Assembly (NCBI GenBank): GCA_027341315.1
Contig: DAIENA010000015.1
Coordinates: forward strand, 6,742 to 13,033
DNA from: an archaeon
GTDB taxonomy: Archaea > Nanobdellota > Nanobdellia > Pacearchaeales > GW2011-AR1
Reading direction: 5' to 3'
Length of the DNA stretch: 6,292 bases
Under the pieces are notes generated by a model. That model saw only the letters and a list, made by a program, of their open reading frames with translations, made no database searches and was not told where the DNA came from. Positions within the stretch are counted from its first letter, which is position 1. Every line of letters begins with the position of its first letter. Made by a program: the position numbers and the translations under genes. Of the stretch, positions 1 through 5,323 are shown piece after piece.

Positions 1-74
1 ATGTCGTTAAGTCGTCGAACGACTTTTTTGTCATATTCCTTTTTTAAATTTTTGAATGATGTTGAGATTTTCAT
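1..74 (-). CDS. 5' end of an unrecognised protein (partial, runs off the left edge)
   Basis: Only the first 24 codons are in the window, beginning MKISTSFKNLKKEYDKKVV and continuing into the left edge. The ATG shares the bases ATGA with the stop codon of the upstream methyltransferase gene. This is the same junction type as the two other gene borders in this operon, and it is the main reason to believe the start. No good Shine-Dalgarno sequence precedes it, so translation is probably coupled to the methyltransferase. The visible residues are basic and look helical, with no signal peptide or membrane segment. Too little is present to name a family. The gene is presumably the fourth or a later member of the kinase-aldolase-methyltransferase transcript. 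Confidence 0.6.
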   Translation of the reverse strand, partial: MKISTSFKNLKKEYDKKVVRRLND

Positions 75-787
75 TTTAGTTTTAATTTCCATACACAAAA
101 TATAGGTTTTTCTGAAAATTCCTTATACTCTTTTGGAAAAAGTTTTTTTGCTTTTTTATCAGGGAAACAATCTTTATAATCAACTATTTCAAAACCATTA
201 GTTAAGATATCTTTTATTATCTGTTCATAAGTTTTATGGTATGCAGGGATTTTCATTTTTTTGTTTTTGTTATCTGACCATGGCCAATAAGTTTTTTTAT
301 CGTGAAAATAGTCCTTACCAAACCTCATTTCAGCTACAGGGTTACCCGTCGAGAATATAAAAACTCCTCCTTTTTTTAGGACTCTTTTTATTTCATCAAA
401 CATTTTATTCCAATCTTTTAGATAATGAACAACTAGTGAAGAAGTTACAATGTCAAATTTTTCATTAAATGGAATTTTGTAGCCAGAGCCAATTTTTAAT
501 TCCAATATGGGATTTTCCCTTTTTGCAATAACTAACATTTCAGGGGATATGTCAAAACCTTTTACTTTAGCTCCTTTTTTGGTTAATAACTTCGCGTAAA
601 TTCCTGTTCCGCATCCAAAATCTAAAATTTTTTTATTTTTTACATTTCCTAATAATTTTAAGGTCGAAGGCATTTCTAATAACTCATTAAAAAACCATCC
701 ATAAGGATTTTCTTTTGTACGCATATTGTGATATTTTTCTGCAGAGAGTGCGTAATTCTTTAATACCTCTTTTTCGTCTTCTTTCAT
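71..787 (-). CDS. Class I SAM-dependent methyltransferase (Methyltransf_11-like)
   Basis: A 238-residue soluble protein with the Rossmann-type SAM-binding core. Motif I is ILDFGCGTG at residues 54-62, the acidic residue ending the second strand is Asp80 in GFDIS, the motif IV region is FDIVTSSLVVHYL at 111-123, and the following helix-strand (DEIKRVLKKGGVFIFST) spans 131-147. It should transfer a methyl group from SAM, but the acceptor cannot be read from the sequence. The C-terminal part (about 150-238) is typical of small-molecule methyltransferases of this superfamily. The start was set at the ATG at 787, which forms an ATGA overlap with the aldolase stop and has AAGG nine bases upstream (798-801). 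A TTG two codons earlier (793) is also possible. Base use differs from its operon partners: I count about 10 CpG in 717 bases against 42 in the aldolase gene, which suggests a separate origin. Confidence 0.88.
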   Translation of the reverse strand: MKEDEKEVLKNYALSAEKYHNMRTKENPYGWFFNELLEMPSTLKLLGNVKNKKILDFGCGTGIYAKLLTKKGAKVKGFDISPEMLVIAKRENPILELKIGSGYKIPFNEKFDIVTSSLVVHYLKDWNKMFDEIKRVLKKGGVFIFSTGNPVAEMRFGKDYFHDKKTYWPWSDNKNKKMKIPAYHKTYEQIIKDILTNGFEIVDYKDCFPDKKAKKLFPKEYKEFSEKPIFCVWKLKLK

Positions 788-1536
788 CTCCAAATTACCT
801 TCTTAATTTTTTTAGCGAGTCCGACAGGGTCCTTTGATTTCCAGACATTTCGTCCAACGGCAATTCCGGCGCCGCCAACACCAACAATATCTTTTACCTC
901 TTTAAGAAAATTTTTCTCATCGGTTTTAACTCCGCCGGCAATTACAACTTTTGTTTTCCCGGCTGACTTTACTGCCCAAGCCAAATCTTTTTTATTCCCG
1001 TTGTATTCGAGTTTTACAATATCGGCGCCAATTTCGAGTCCGACGCGTGCGGCGTAAGCCATGAGTTCGGATTTTTTTCTGTTTAACGTTGCTTTTCCAC
1101 GCGGGTAAATCCATGCGATAACTGTCAATCCTTTTTTATGTGCAACTTCTTCTATTTTTGCAAATTCTTTCATCATTAACGGATCAAATTCACTTCCTAA
1201 ATAAATTGTGTATCCAACGGCGCTTGCACCTAATTTTATGGCCTCATCGACGCTGCAAATTTGTTCCGACATCGGTTCGCCCTGACGAATGTTTGCTTTC
1301 CCGTTGAGTTTTATGATTAACGGAACTTTTGATTTTTTTATTTCTTTGCTGTATTTTTCTGCAATTCCTTTTTGAAAAATTATTGCATTAAATTTTCCTT
1401 TTTTAGCAATTTCAAGGATATACCTGGGGTCAACATTTTCGTCGTTAAATTCCACCGGACCGTGTTCAAGGCCTTGGTCATAAGCAAGAAACATCGCTTT
1501 TCCATTTTTCATTATTTTTGAAATATTTGTTTTCAT
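784..1536 (-). CDS. fba: Class I fructose-bisphosphate aldolase, archaeal DhnA type
   Basis: A 250-residue cytosolic aldolase that interconverts fructose 1,6-bisphosphate with glyceraldehyde 3-phosphate and dihydroxyacetone phosphate through a Schiff base. Seen in order: AYDQGLEHGP (18-27) with a conserved Asp20; AWIYPRG (141-147), whose Trp142 and Tyr144 correspond to the active-site Trp and proton-donating Tyr of the Thermoproteus tenax enzyme; VKLEYNG (174-180) with Lys175 as the expected Schiff-base lysine; and two phosphate-binding glycine segments, IAGGVKT (199-205) and GIAVGRN (224-230). The length is normal for the family. The ATG overlaps the kinase stop codon (ATGA) and has AAGGAG nine bases upstream. 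Placement directly after a PfkB kinase fits joint upper glycolysis or gluconeogenesis. Related DhnA-family enzymes with other aldol substrates exist (LsrF, the aroA' type), but the intact catalytic set and the neighbours favour FBP aldolase. Confidence 0.9.
   Translation of the reverse strand: MKTNISKIMKNGKAMFLAYDQGLEHGPVEFNDENVDPRYILEIAKKGKFNAIIFQKGIAEKYSKEIKKSKVPLIIKLNGKANIRQGEPMSEQICSVDEAIKLGASAVGYTIYLGSEFDPLMMKEFAKIEEVAHKKGLTVIAWIYPRGKATLNRKKSELMAYAARVGLEIGADIVKLEYNGNKKDLAWAVKSAGKTKVVIAGGVKTDEKNFLKEVKDIVGVGGAGIAVGRNVWKSKDPVGLAKKIKKVIWR
797..804 (-). promoter_or_regulatory. Shine-Dalgarno sequence of the methyltransferase gene
   Basis: Minus-strand AAGAAGGT lies inside the end of the aldolase gene, nine bases before the ATG at 787. 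That spacing supports the ATG over the upstream TTG at 793, which would leave only about three bases between the site and the start. A second purine patch, GGAG at 788-791, directly abuts the ATG and is too close to be the main site. Confidence 0.45.
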
Positions 1537-2435
1537 TTCAATTTTCTCCTTAACAAATTATTTTTTGCTCCAAAATGTTTTATTACCGCTTCGCTTTCGT
1601 CGAGTCCGAGTTTTAAACTTTCGTCGATAGAACGTCCGACAATTTGCCCGGCGACGAAGCCCGAAGCAAATGCGTCTCCTGCACCGGTTTTTTCGACAAC
1701 TTTTATTTTTCGGGGGGAAATAGAATAATTTTTCTTTCCATCGTAAGCGTAAACCGTTTCTTTGTCGTTTGTGATAACAACAATTTTAGGTCCAAGTTTT
1801 TTTAATCCGGCAAGAAGATTGTTTTCTTTAGTCAAAAGTTTTGCTTCCTCCTTATTCAAAATCAAAATGTCCGTTAATTTCAGAATTTCGGCAATGTTTT
1901 CTTTTTTTATTAGATAACTACTGGGATTAAATGCAATTTTTACGCCGTTTTCATGAAAAATTTTTGCAACCTTTTTTTGGGTTTCCAGGCTTTTTCCAAG
2001 AGATGACGAAAGATACACCCATTTTGTTTTTATTTTTTTTATTTTAATTTCATCAAATTTTAAACTGTCGCTAATTCCTTTGTAAGTCAGAACTGTTCGG
2101 TCTTTTTCCTTGCTGTCAAGAATTATTGAATACCCTCCGGAAGAATCTGAATTCTTTTCGACTGCTCCAAGAAATTTAACTTTCTCTTTTTTTAACAACT
2201 CTAAAATATTTTTCCCGCCAAAACTGTTGTCAAGTTTTCCTATAAAACCGGTTTTGAATCCAAGTCTTGAAAATGCAACCGCAGTATTTGTTCCACCGCC
2301 ACCGACGGAAAATTTTAAATCTTTAAGTAAAATTTTATCCCCGACGGGATAAGCCATAAACTTTCCTTTTTCTGATAGACCTGTCTCTGCAAACATATCA
2401 ATCGTCGCAGAACCGAAAGTTATAACGTCAAACAT
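1533..2435 (-). CDS. PfkB/ribokinase-family carbohydrate kinase, possibly a phosphofructokinase
   Basis: A 300-residue cytosolic sugar kinase that moves the gamma phosphate of ATP to a sugar or sugar phosphate. The family landmarks are present: the N-terminal sugar-binding signature GGGGTNTAVAFSRLG (45-59), the NxxE motif in LNKEEA (Asn194, Glu197), and the C-terminal PfkB signature TGAGDAFASGFVAG (250-263), with catalytic base Asp254 and the GAG anion hole. Family sequence alone does not fix the substrate; ribokinase, fructokinase, adenosine kinase and 6-phosphofructokinase all look like this. The gene is coupled by ATGA to a fructose-bisphosphate aldolase, so fructose 6-phosphate is the best contextual guess. 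I chose the ATG at 2435 because the in-frame GTG at 2441 lies inside the Shine-Dalgarno sequence GAGGTGA and has no ribosome site of its own. It is the first gene of the operon. Confidence 0.88.
   Translation of the reverse strand: MFDVITFGSATIDMFAETGLSEKGKFMAYPVGDKILLKDLKFSVGGGGTNTAVAFSRLGFKTGFIGKLDNSFGGKNILELLKKEKVKFLGAVEKNSDSSGGYSIILDSKEKDRTVLTYKGISDSLKFDEIKIKKIKTKWVYLSSSLGKSLETQKKVAKIFHENGVKIAFNPSSYLIKKENIAEILKLTDILILNKEEAKLLTKENNLLAGLKKLGPKIVVITNDKETVYAYDGKKNYSISPRKIKVVEKTGAGDAFASGFVAGQIVGRSIDESLKLGLDESEAVIKHFGAKNNLLRRKLK
1546..1551 (-). promoter_or_regulatory. Shine-Dalgarno sequence of the aldolase gene
   Basis: Minus-strand AAGGAG within the last codons of the kinase gene, nine bases before the aldolase ATG. 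It is a strong site, so the aldolase can be initiated on its own as well as by coupling through the ATGA overlap. Confidence 0.6.
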
Positions 2436-2437
2436 TT

Positions 2438-2444
2438 TCACCTC
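2438..2444 (-). promoter_or_regulatory. Shine-Dalgarno sequence that decides the kinase start
   Basis: Minus-strand GAGGTGA is a near-perfect complement to the archaeal 16S rRNA 3' end, with its GAGG five bases before the ATG at 2435. It contains the alternative in-frame GTG (2441-2439), which automatic callers may pick. The site itself argues for the ATG. Confidence 0.6.
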
Positions 2445-2480
2445 TTATTAAACAGTCTTTTCTCGAATAAAAAGGTTTTG

Positions 2481-2490
2481 ATTTATAAAA
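2481..2490 (-). promoter_or_regulatory. TATA-like promoter of the kinase-aldolase-methyltransferase operon
   Basis: Minus-strand TTTTATAAAT resembles an archaeal TATA box. Transcription starting about 25 bases downstream (near 2460) would give a leader of about 25 bases that includes the Shine-Dalgarno sequence at 2438-2444. No clear BRE is seen upstream. The region is so AT-rich that chance matches are likely, and a second TATA-like stretch near 2507-2514 could also serve this strand. Confidence 0.4.
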
Positions 2491-2500
2491 TTCATAAAAA

Positions 2501-2518
2501 GAAAAAATTATATACTTT
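2501..2518 (+). promoter_or_regulatory. BRE/TATA-like promoter of the Nudix gene, leaderless spacing
   Basis: A purine run, GAAAAAA (2501-2507), is followed by TTATATACTTT (2508-2518), a good archaeal BRE plus TATA arrangement. The first T of the box is 28 bases from the ATG at 2536, so the predicted transcription start falls on or next to the start codon and the mRNA should be leaderless. A GAGG at 2519-2522 is 13 bases from the ATG, too far to be a normal ribosome site. Confidence 0.5.
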
Positions 2519-2535
2519 GAGGATATTAAGTTTTC

Positions 2536-2961
2536 ATGGAGTGGAACGAATTTAATAAAGGAGTTTTTCTTGTCAATGTTTTGGGAATTATTTATAACAA
2601 ATCGAAGAATGAAATTTTAATTGGAGAAAGAGCGGACGACCCTTACATAAAAAATCTCTCGTGGACTTTTCCGGGTGGAAGGCCGGCTTACAAAGACGAC
2701 TTGGAAGTTTATCTGAAAAATGAAATAAAGAAAAAAACCGGGCTTGATGTTAATGTGAAAAAAGTTATATTTGCCAAAACATATCCAGAAAGACGTGAGT
2801 TTCTTTCAATTTATTATTTATGTGAACCCGTCGGTGGCGAAGAGAAAGCCGGCGAAAAATTTGTCAGGATAAAATGGATAAACCCAACAGAAGTTAAAAA
2901 TTATTTTACAACTTCCATTCATCCTGTGTTATTTGATTTTTTGAAGAATATAAAAAGTTAA
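2536..2961 (+). CDS. Nudix-fold protein with a degenerate Nudix box
   Basis: A 141-residue single-domain protein. It shows the Nudix order: an N-terminal strand (VFLVNVLGIIYN, 10-21), ILIGER (27-32), the segment leading into the box (WTFPGGRP, 43-50), the box helix (about 54-70), and later strands (FLSIYYLCEP, 89-98; FVRIKWINP, 109-117). Nudix hydrolases cleave nucleoside diphosphates linked to another group, using Mg2+ held by the REUxEE part of the box. Here that part reads NEIKKK (62-67): Glu63 is kept, but the Arg and the last two glutamates are Asn62, Lys66 and Lys67. The fold call is firm, while hydrolase activity is doubtful. It may bind a nucleotide or act as a regulator. It is a lone plus-strand gene between two minus-strand glycolytic operons and ends one base before the PGK stop codon. 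Confidence 0.85.
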   Translation: MEWNEFNKGVFLVNVLGIIYNKSKNEILIGERADDPYIKNLSWTFPGGRPAYKDDLEVYLKNEIKKKTGLDVNVKKVIFAKTYPERREFLSIYYLCEPVGGEEKAGEKFVRIKWINPTEVKNYFTTSIHPVLFDFLKNIKS

Positions 2962-2971
2962 TTTATTTTTT
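2962..2971 (+). terminator. T-rich terminator after the Nudix gene
   Basis: The plus strand reads TTTATTTTTT immediately after the Nudix stop codon (2959-2961), with no hairpin. Archaeal RNA polymerase commonly terminates at such T-runs. The tract doubles as the last codons of the convergent PGK gene. A shorter T5 run exists on the other strand at 2952-2956 for the PGK transcript. Confidence 0.4.
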
Positions 2972-4117
2972 GTAAAATCCTAGCGCTGCAAGACCAGGGA
3001 GTTTTTTTCCGGCAATAAATTGCAGCAAAGCGCCGCCGGACAAACTTACATAACCGAATTTTTTACTTGATATTCCGGACATTTTCATTGCTGCGTCAAG
3101 GTCTCCTCCGCCAAGAAGGGAAAATGCAGAGCTTTCAGAAATTGCCCTTAATATTTCGCTCGTCCCTTTTAAAAAATTTTTTTTAGTGTAATATCCGGCC
3201 GGTCCTTTGACATAAACTGATTTTGCTTTTTTTATTTCCTGAATATATTTTTTTATTGTTTCAGAGCCAATGTCATAAGTTTCAAAATTATTTGGAAATT
3301 TTTTAATTTCTAAATTTATTCTTTTTCCTTTTTCGTCGACTGCAAAATCAACCGGTAATTCGACATATTTTTCATATTTTTTTAATTTTATTTTTAAATT
3401 TTTAAGTATTTTATTATAATTTTTTATATTTTTTTTAAGATAATTTTCTTCAGCACCAAGTTTTATTCCTGAAGCAACAAGGCACATTGGTCCAAAAAGT
3501 CCGCACGTAAGAATCTTATTTTTCCCAATAAGGTGGATGTTGTCATCAGGCTTTGCTCCGCCGAGAATATAAACACAATTTTTAAGTTTTATTTTTTTTA
3601 GCCCGTTTAATTCTTTTTCAAGAATTGGTCCGGCATAACTTTCCATGTATTTTGGAAAACTGACTACCGATGCCTGGGCCCGGTGAGAAACGGACAATGC
3701 ATCGTTAACGTAAACGTCGCAAAGCGAGCTCAAAACATCGACAAATTTAGTCTTACCTGTCATAAATTCTTCTTTCAAAAAGCGGACATTTTCTAAAAGT
3801 AGCGCCTCGCCGTTTTTTAGAGATTGAATCTCTTTTTTTGCTTTATATCCGTAAATGTCGTCGACAAATTTTATTTTTGTTATTTTATTTATTAATTTTG
3901 CATGTTGGTTTAATGAAATAAAATCACTTTTTCCGGGTCTACTCTGATGAGCAAGAACAACAATTTTTGCATGTCTTTTTTTAAGAGATTTAATCGTTTC
4001 TGCCGTTGCTTTTATCCTGTCTGACATTAAAACTTTTTTTTTAATCACTTCAGAATTTATGTCTGCTCTTAATAAAATTGTTTTTCCCTTCACATCTTTT
4101 TCAGAAATAAATTTCAT
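2963..4117 (-). CDS. pgk: Phosphoglycerate kinase, archaeal type
   Basis: A 384-residue cytosolic enzyme that transfers phosphate between 1,3-bisphosphoglycerate and ADP, the first ATP-yielding step of lower glycolysis. Visible landmarks are the N-terminal substrate segment LLRADIN (15-21), Arg34 in the following helix, AHQSRPGK (56-63) in the archaeal form, LLENVRF (107-113), YVNDALSVSHRAQAS (136-150) with its conserved basic residues, GGAKPDD (186-192), KGPAG (304-308), the nucleotide-loop GGGD (336-339) and LSGGALLQ (359-366). The length is slightly shorter than many archaeal homologues (about 400-410), without an obvious missing block. It starts six bases after the GAPDH stop with no Shine-Dalgarno sequence, so it is presumably cotranscribed and its translation may depend on the upstream gene. 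The coding strand is lysine-rich and A-rich. Confidence 0.95.
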   Translation of the reverse strand: MKFISEKDVKGKTILLRADINSEVIKKKVLMSDRIKATAETIKSLKKRHAKIVVLAHQSRPGKSDFISLNQHAKLINKITKIKFVDDIYGYKAKKEIQSLKNGEALLLENVRFLKEEFMTGKTKFVDVLSSLCDVYVNDALSVSHRAQASVVSFPKYMESYAGPILEKELNGLKKIKLKNCVYILGGAKPDDNIHLIGKNKILTCGLFGPMCLVASGIKLGAEENYLKKNIKNYNKILKNLKIKLKKYEKYVELPVDFAVDEKGKRINLEIKKFPNNFETYDIGSETIKKYIQEIKKAKSVYVKGPAGYYTKKNFLKGTSEILRAISESSAFSLLGGGDLDAAMKMSGISSKKFGYVSLSGGALLQFIAGKKLPGLAALGFYKK

Positions 4118-4123
4118 TTTAAT

Positions 4124-5116
4124 TTACAAAAACTTTTGTAAGATTTTAGCAAACTCTGCAAGTCTATGAGAATATCCGTATTCATTGTCGTACCATGAAA
4201 GAACTTTAACAGTATTTCCAATCAGCATTGTCGACAATCCGTCAACTATTGAAGAATTTGTGTTTCCGATTACGTCACTCGAAACGATTTCGTCGTCGGT
4301 ATATTCAAGAATTCCTTTAAGTTTTCCAGTTGATTCTTTTTTAAGAATTGAATTTACCTCTTTAACATCTCTTGGAGTTTTTTCTAACTCTGCGACAAAA
4401 TCAACAATACTTCCTGCTGGAACGGGAACTCTCATGGCAAGACCGTCGAGTTTTCCTTTCAGACTTGGAATTACTTCAACAACCGATTTCGTTGCACCGG
4501 AAGTTGTCGGAACAATATTTACCGCGGCGGCCCTTCCACGTCGGAGTTTTTTATCCGGTTTGTCAACAAGACCCTGCGAAGCGGTGTAAGCGTGAACTGT
4601 TGTCATGAATCCTTTTTTTATGCCATAATTTTCATCTAAAACTTTTGCAACGACTGCAAGGCAATTAGTTGTGCAGCTTCCCATAGAAATAATTTTATCG
4701 CTTTTTTTTAACACTTCTTCATTAACTCCGATAACAATTGTTTTATCCGGGTTTTTTGCCGGCGCCGAAATAATTACTTTCTTTGCTCCTGCATTTATAT
4801 GTTTCATTGCGCCATCGCGATCCGTAAAAAATCCGGTCGATTCAATAACAACGTCGACGCCGAGTTTTTTCCATGGAAGTTTTTCAGGGTCTTTCTCGGA
4901 AAAAACAGGAATTTTTTTGCTTCCGAGTTTTATAAAACCCTCACCTGCTTCAACTTTTTCGTCGAGAGTTCCGTGGACCGAATCATATTTTATTAAATAT
5001 GCAAGAGTTTTTGTGTCAGTCAAATCATTAAACGCGACAAAATTTAAACCAAGTTTCAAACCGTTTCTTAGAACAAGTCTTCCAATTCTTCCAAGCCCGT
5101 TAATTGCAATTTTCAT
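4124..5116 (-). CDS. gap: Glyceraldehyde-3-phosphate dehydrogenase, bacterial (type I) family
   Basis: A 330-residue cytosolic enzyme that oxidatively phosphorylates glyceraldehyde 3-phosphate to 1,3-bisphosphoglycerate, the substrate of the PGK encoded next. The NAD-binding start is INGLGRIGR (5-13). Asp31 in FNDLTD matches the residue that favours NAD in bacillary enzymes. The catalytic Cys148 lies in GSCTTNC (146-152), the partner His175 in TVHAYT (173-178), the sugar-phosphate contacts in LRRGRAA (191-197), Arg229 in MRVPVP, and the C-terminal signature is WYDNEYGYSHR (308-318). This is the bacterial/eukaryal family, not the archaeal type II GAPDH, and it resembles Bacillus GapA in detail. 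One small oddity is MGS rather than NAS just before the catalytic Cys. No stop or frame break interrupts it. It is first in the gap-pgk operon. Confidence 0.96.
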   Translation of the reverse strand: MKIAINGLGRIGRLVLRNGLKLGLNFVAFNDLTDTKTLAYLIKYDSVHGTLDEKVEAGEGFIKLGSKKIPVFSEKDPEKLPWKKLGVDVVIESTGFFTDRDGAMKHINAGAKKVIISAPAKNPDKTIVIGVNEEVLKKSDKIISMGSCTTNCLAVVAKVLDENYGIKKGFMTTVHAYTASQGLVDKPDKKLRRGRAAAVNIVPTTSGATKSVVEVIPSLKGKLDGLAMRVPVPAGSIVDFVAELEKTPRDVKEVNSILKKESTGKLKGILEYTDDEIVSSDVIGNTNSSIVDGLSTMLIGNTVKVLSWYDNEYGYSHRLAEFAKILQKFL

Positions 5117-5143
5117 CTCTTATACTAAAATAAAGGTGAATTC

Positions 5144-5190
5144 ATTTTAAAAAACTTGTGAACTTGAGAAAACCAAAAATTATTTAAGAT
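5144..5190 (-). promoter_or_regulatory. Candidate promoter boxes of the gap-pgk operon
   Basis: Two minus-strand TATA-like elements are possible. TTTTTTAAAAT (5144-5154) centres about 33 bases from the GAPDH ATG and would give a very short leader. ATCTTAAATA (5181-5190) is preceded by a BRE-like CACCAA and would give a leader of about 40 bases. Between them lies a direct repeat of CAAGTT (minus strand), spaced by two bases (5153-5158 and 5161-5166). I cannot decide which box is used. Confidence 0.35.
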
Positions 5191-5209
5191 TTGGTGCCTT
5201 TAAAAATAA

Positions 5210-5227
5210 GTTCAATTTAGGTTGAAC
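5210..5227. repeat. Short inverted repeat GTTCAA-N6-TTGAAC
   Basis: Two perfect 6-base arms (5210-5215 and 5222-5227) around the spacer TTTAGG, in the divergent region between the gap operon and the first small gene. It has the size of an operator for a dimeric regulator, or could form a weak hairpin. It lies upstream of the candidate promoters of both directions. Confidence 0.5.
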
Positions 5228-5232
5228 ATCGA

Positions 5233-5256
5233 GGTAAAAATTTTAATATTTTTACC
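5233..5256. repeat. Inverted repeat with 9-base perfect arms
   Basis: GGTAAAAAT (5233-5241) and ATTTTTACC (5248-5256) form perfect arms around the 6-base loop TTTAAT. Outer GA (5231-5232) and TC (5259-5260) can extend the stem across an unpaired CC. It begins six bases after the GTTCAA/TTGAAC repeat and ends about 30 bases before the promoter of the next gene. It could be an operator, part of a small RNA, or a terminator-like stem. It has no recognised family signature. Confidence 0.55.
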
Positions 5257-5281
5257 CCTCTAAAAATTTAATTTTATTAAT

Positions 5282-5297
5282 CCAAAGATTTTTAAAT
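5282..5297 (+). promoter_or_regulatory. BRE/TATA promoter of the 104-aa unknown gene
   Basis: CCAAAGA (5282-5288) followed by TTTTTAAAT (5289-5297) is a good match to archaeal BRE plus TATA. The box centre is about 31 bases before the ATG at 5324, so the leader should be only a few bases. No Shine-Dalgarno sequence is present before the ATG, which is consistent with leaderless or near-leaderless translation. Confidence 0.55.
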
Positions 5298-5323
5298 GCT
5301 GTAAAAATGATATGTTGTGAAAA

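Noticed and set aside
3..29. GTCGTT/AACGAC inverted repeat followed by six T, resembling an intrinsic terminator on the plus strand
   Set aside because: No plus-strand gene is visible upstream, and the bases form the start of a minus-strand coding frame. It is probably a by-product of CpG-rich codons such as the Val-Val-Arg-Arg stretch.
2110..2352. 80-codon plus-strand frame opposite the PfkB kinase
   Set aside because: It covers the region encoding the conserved sugar-binding signature on the other strand, and its translation is low-complexity Pro/Phe/Ser without family features.
2433..2441. GTG start for the kinase, two codons upstream of the ATG
   Set aside because: The GTG is part of the GAGGTGA Shine-Dalgarno sequence and has no ribosome site of its own, so the ATG at 2435 is preferred.
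3361..3450. Very AT-rich, homopolymer-rich stretch inside PGK, as if frameshifted or inserted
   Set aside because: The PGK frame stays open and the conserved blocks on both sides are in register. The stretch encodes a lysine-rich surface region typical of this genome's A-rich coding strands.
4185..5150. Long open frames on the plus strand opposite GAPDH (up to 159 codons)
   Set aside because: They lie antisense to a fully conserved GAPDH, have no plausible promoter or ribosome site, and resemble no protein. They are a side effect of the codon use of the real gene.
5117..5323. Possible tRNA, riboswitch, box C/D RNA or CRISPR repeat in the divergent intergenic region
   Set aside because: No cloverleaf, C/D boxes, repeat-spacer pattern or known aptamer motif is visible. 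Only the two inverted repeats, a short direct repeat and promoter-like boxes can be supported.
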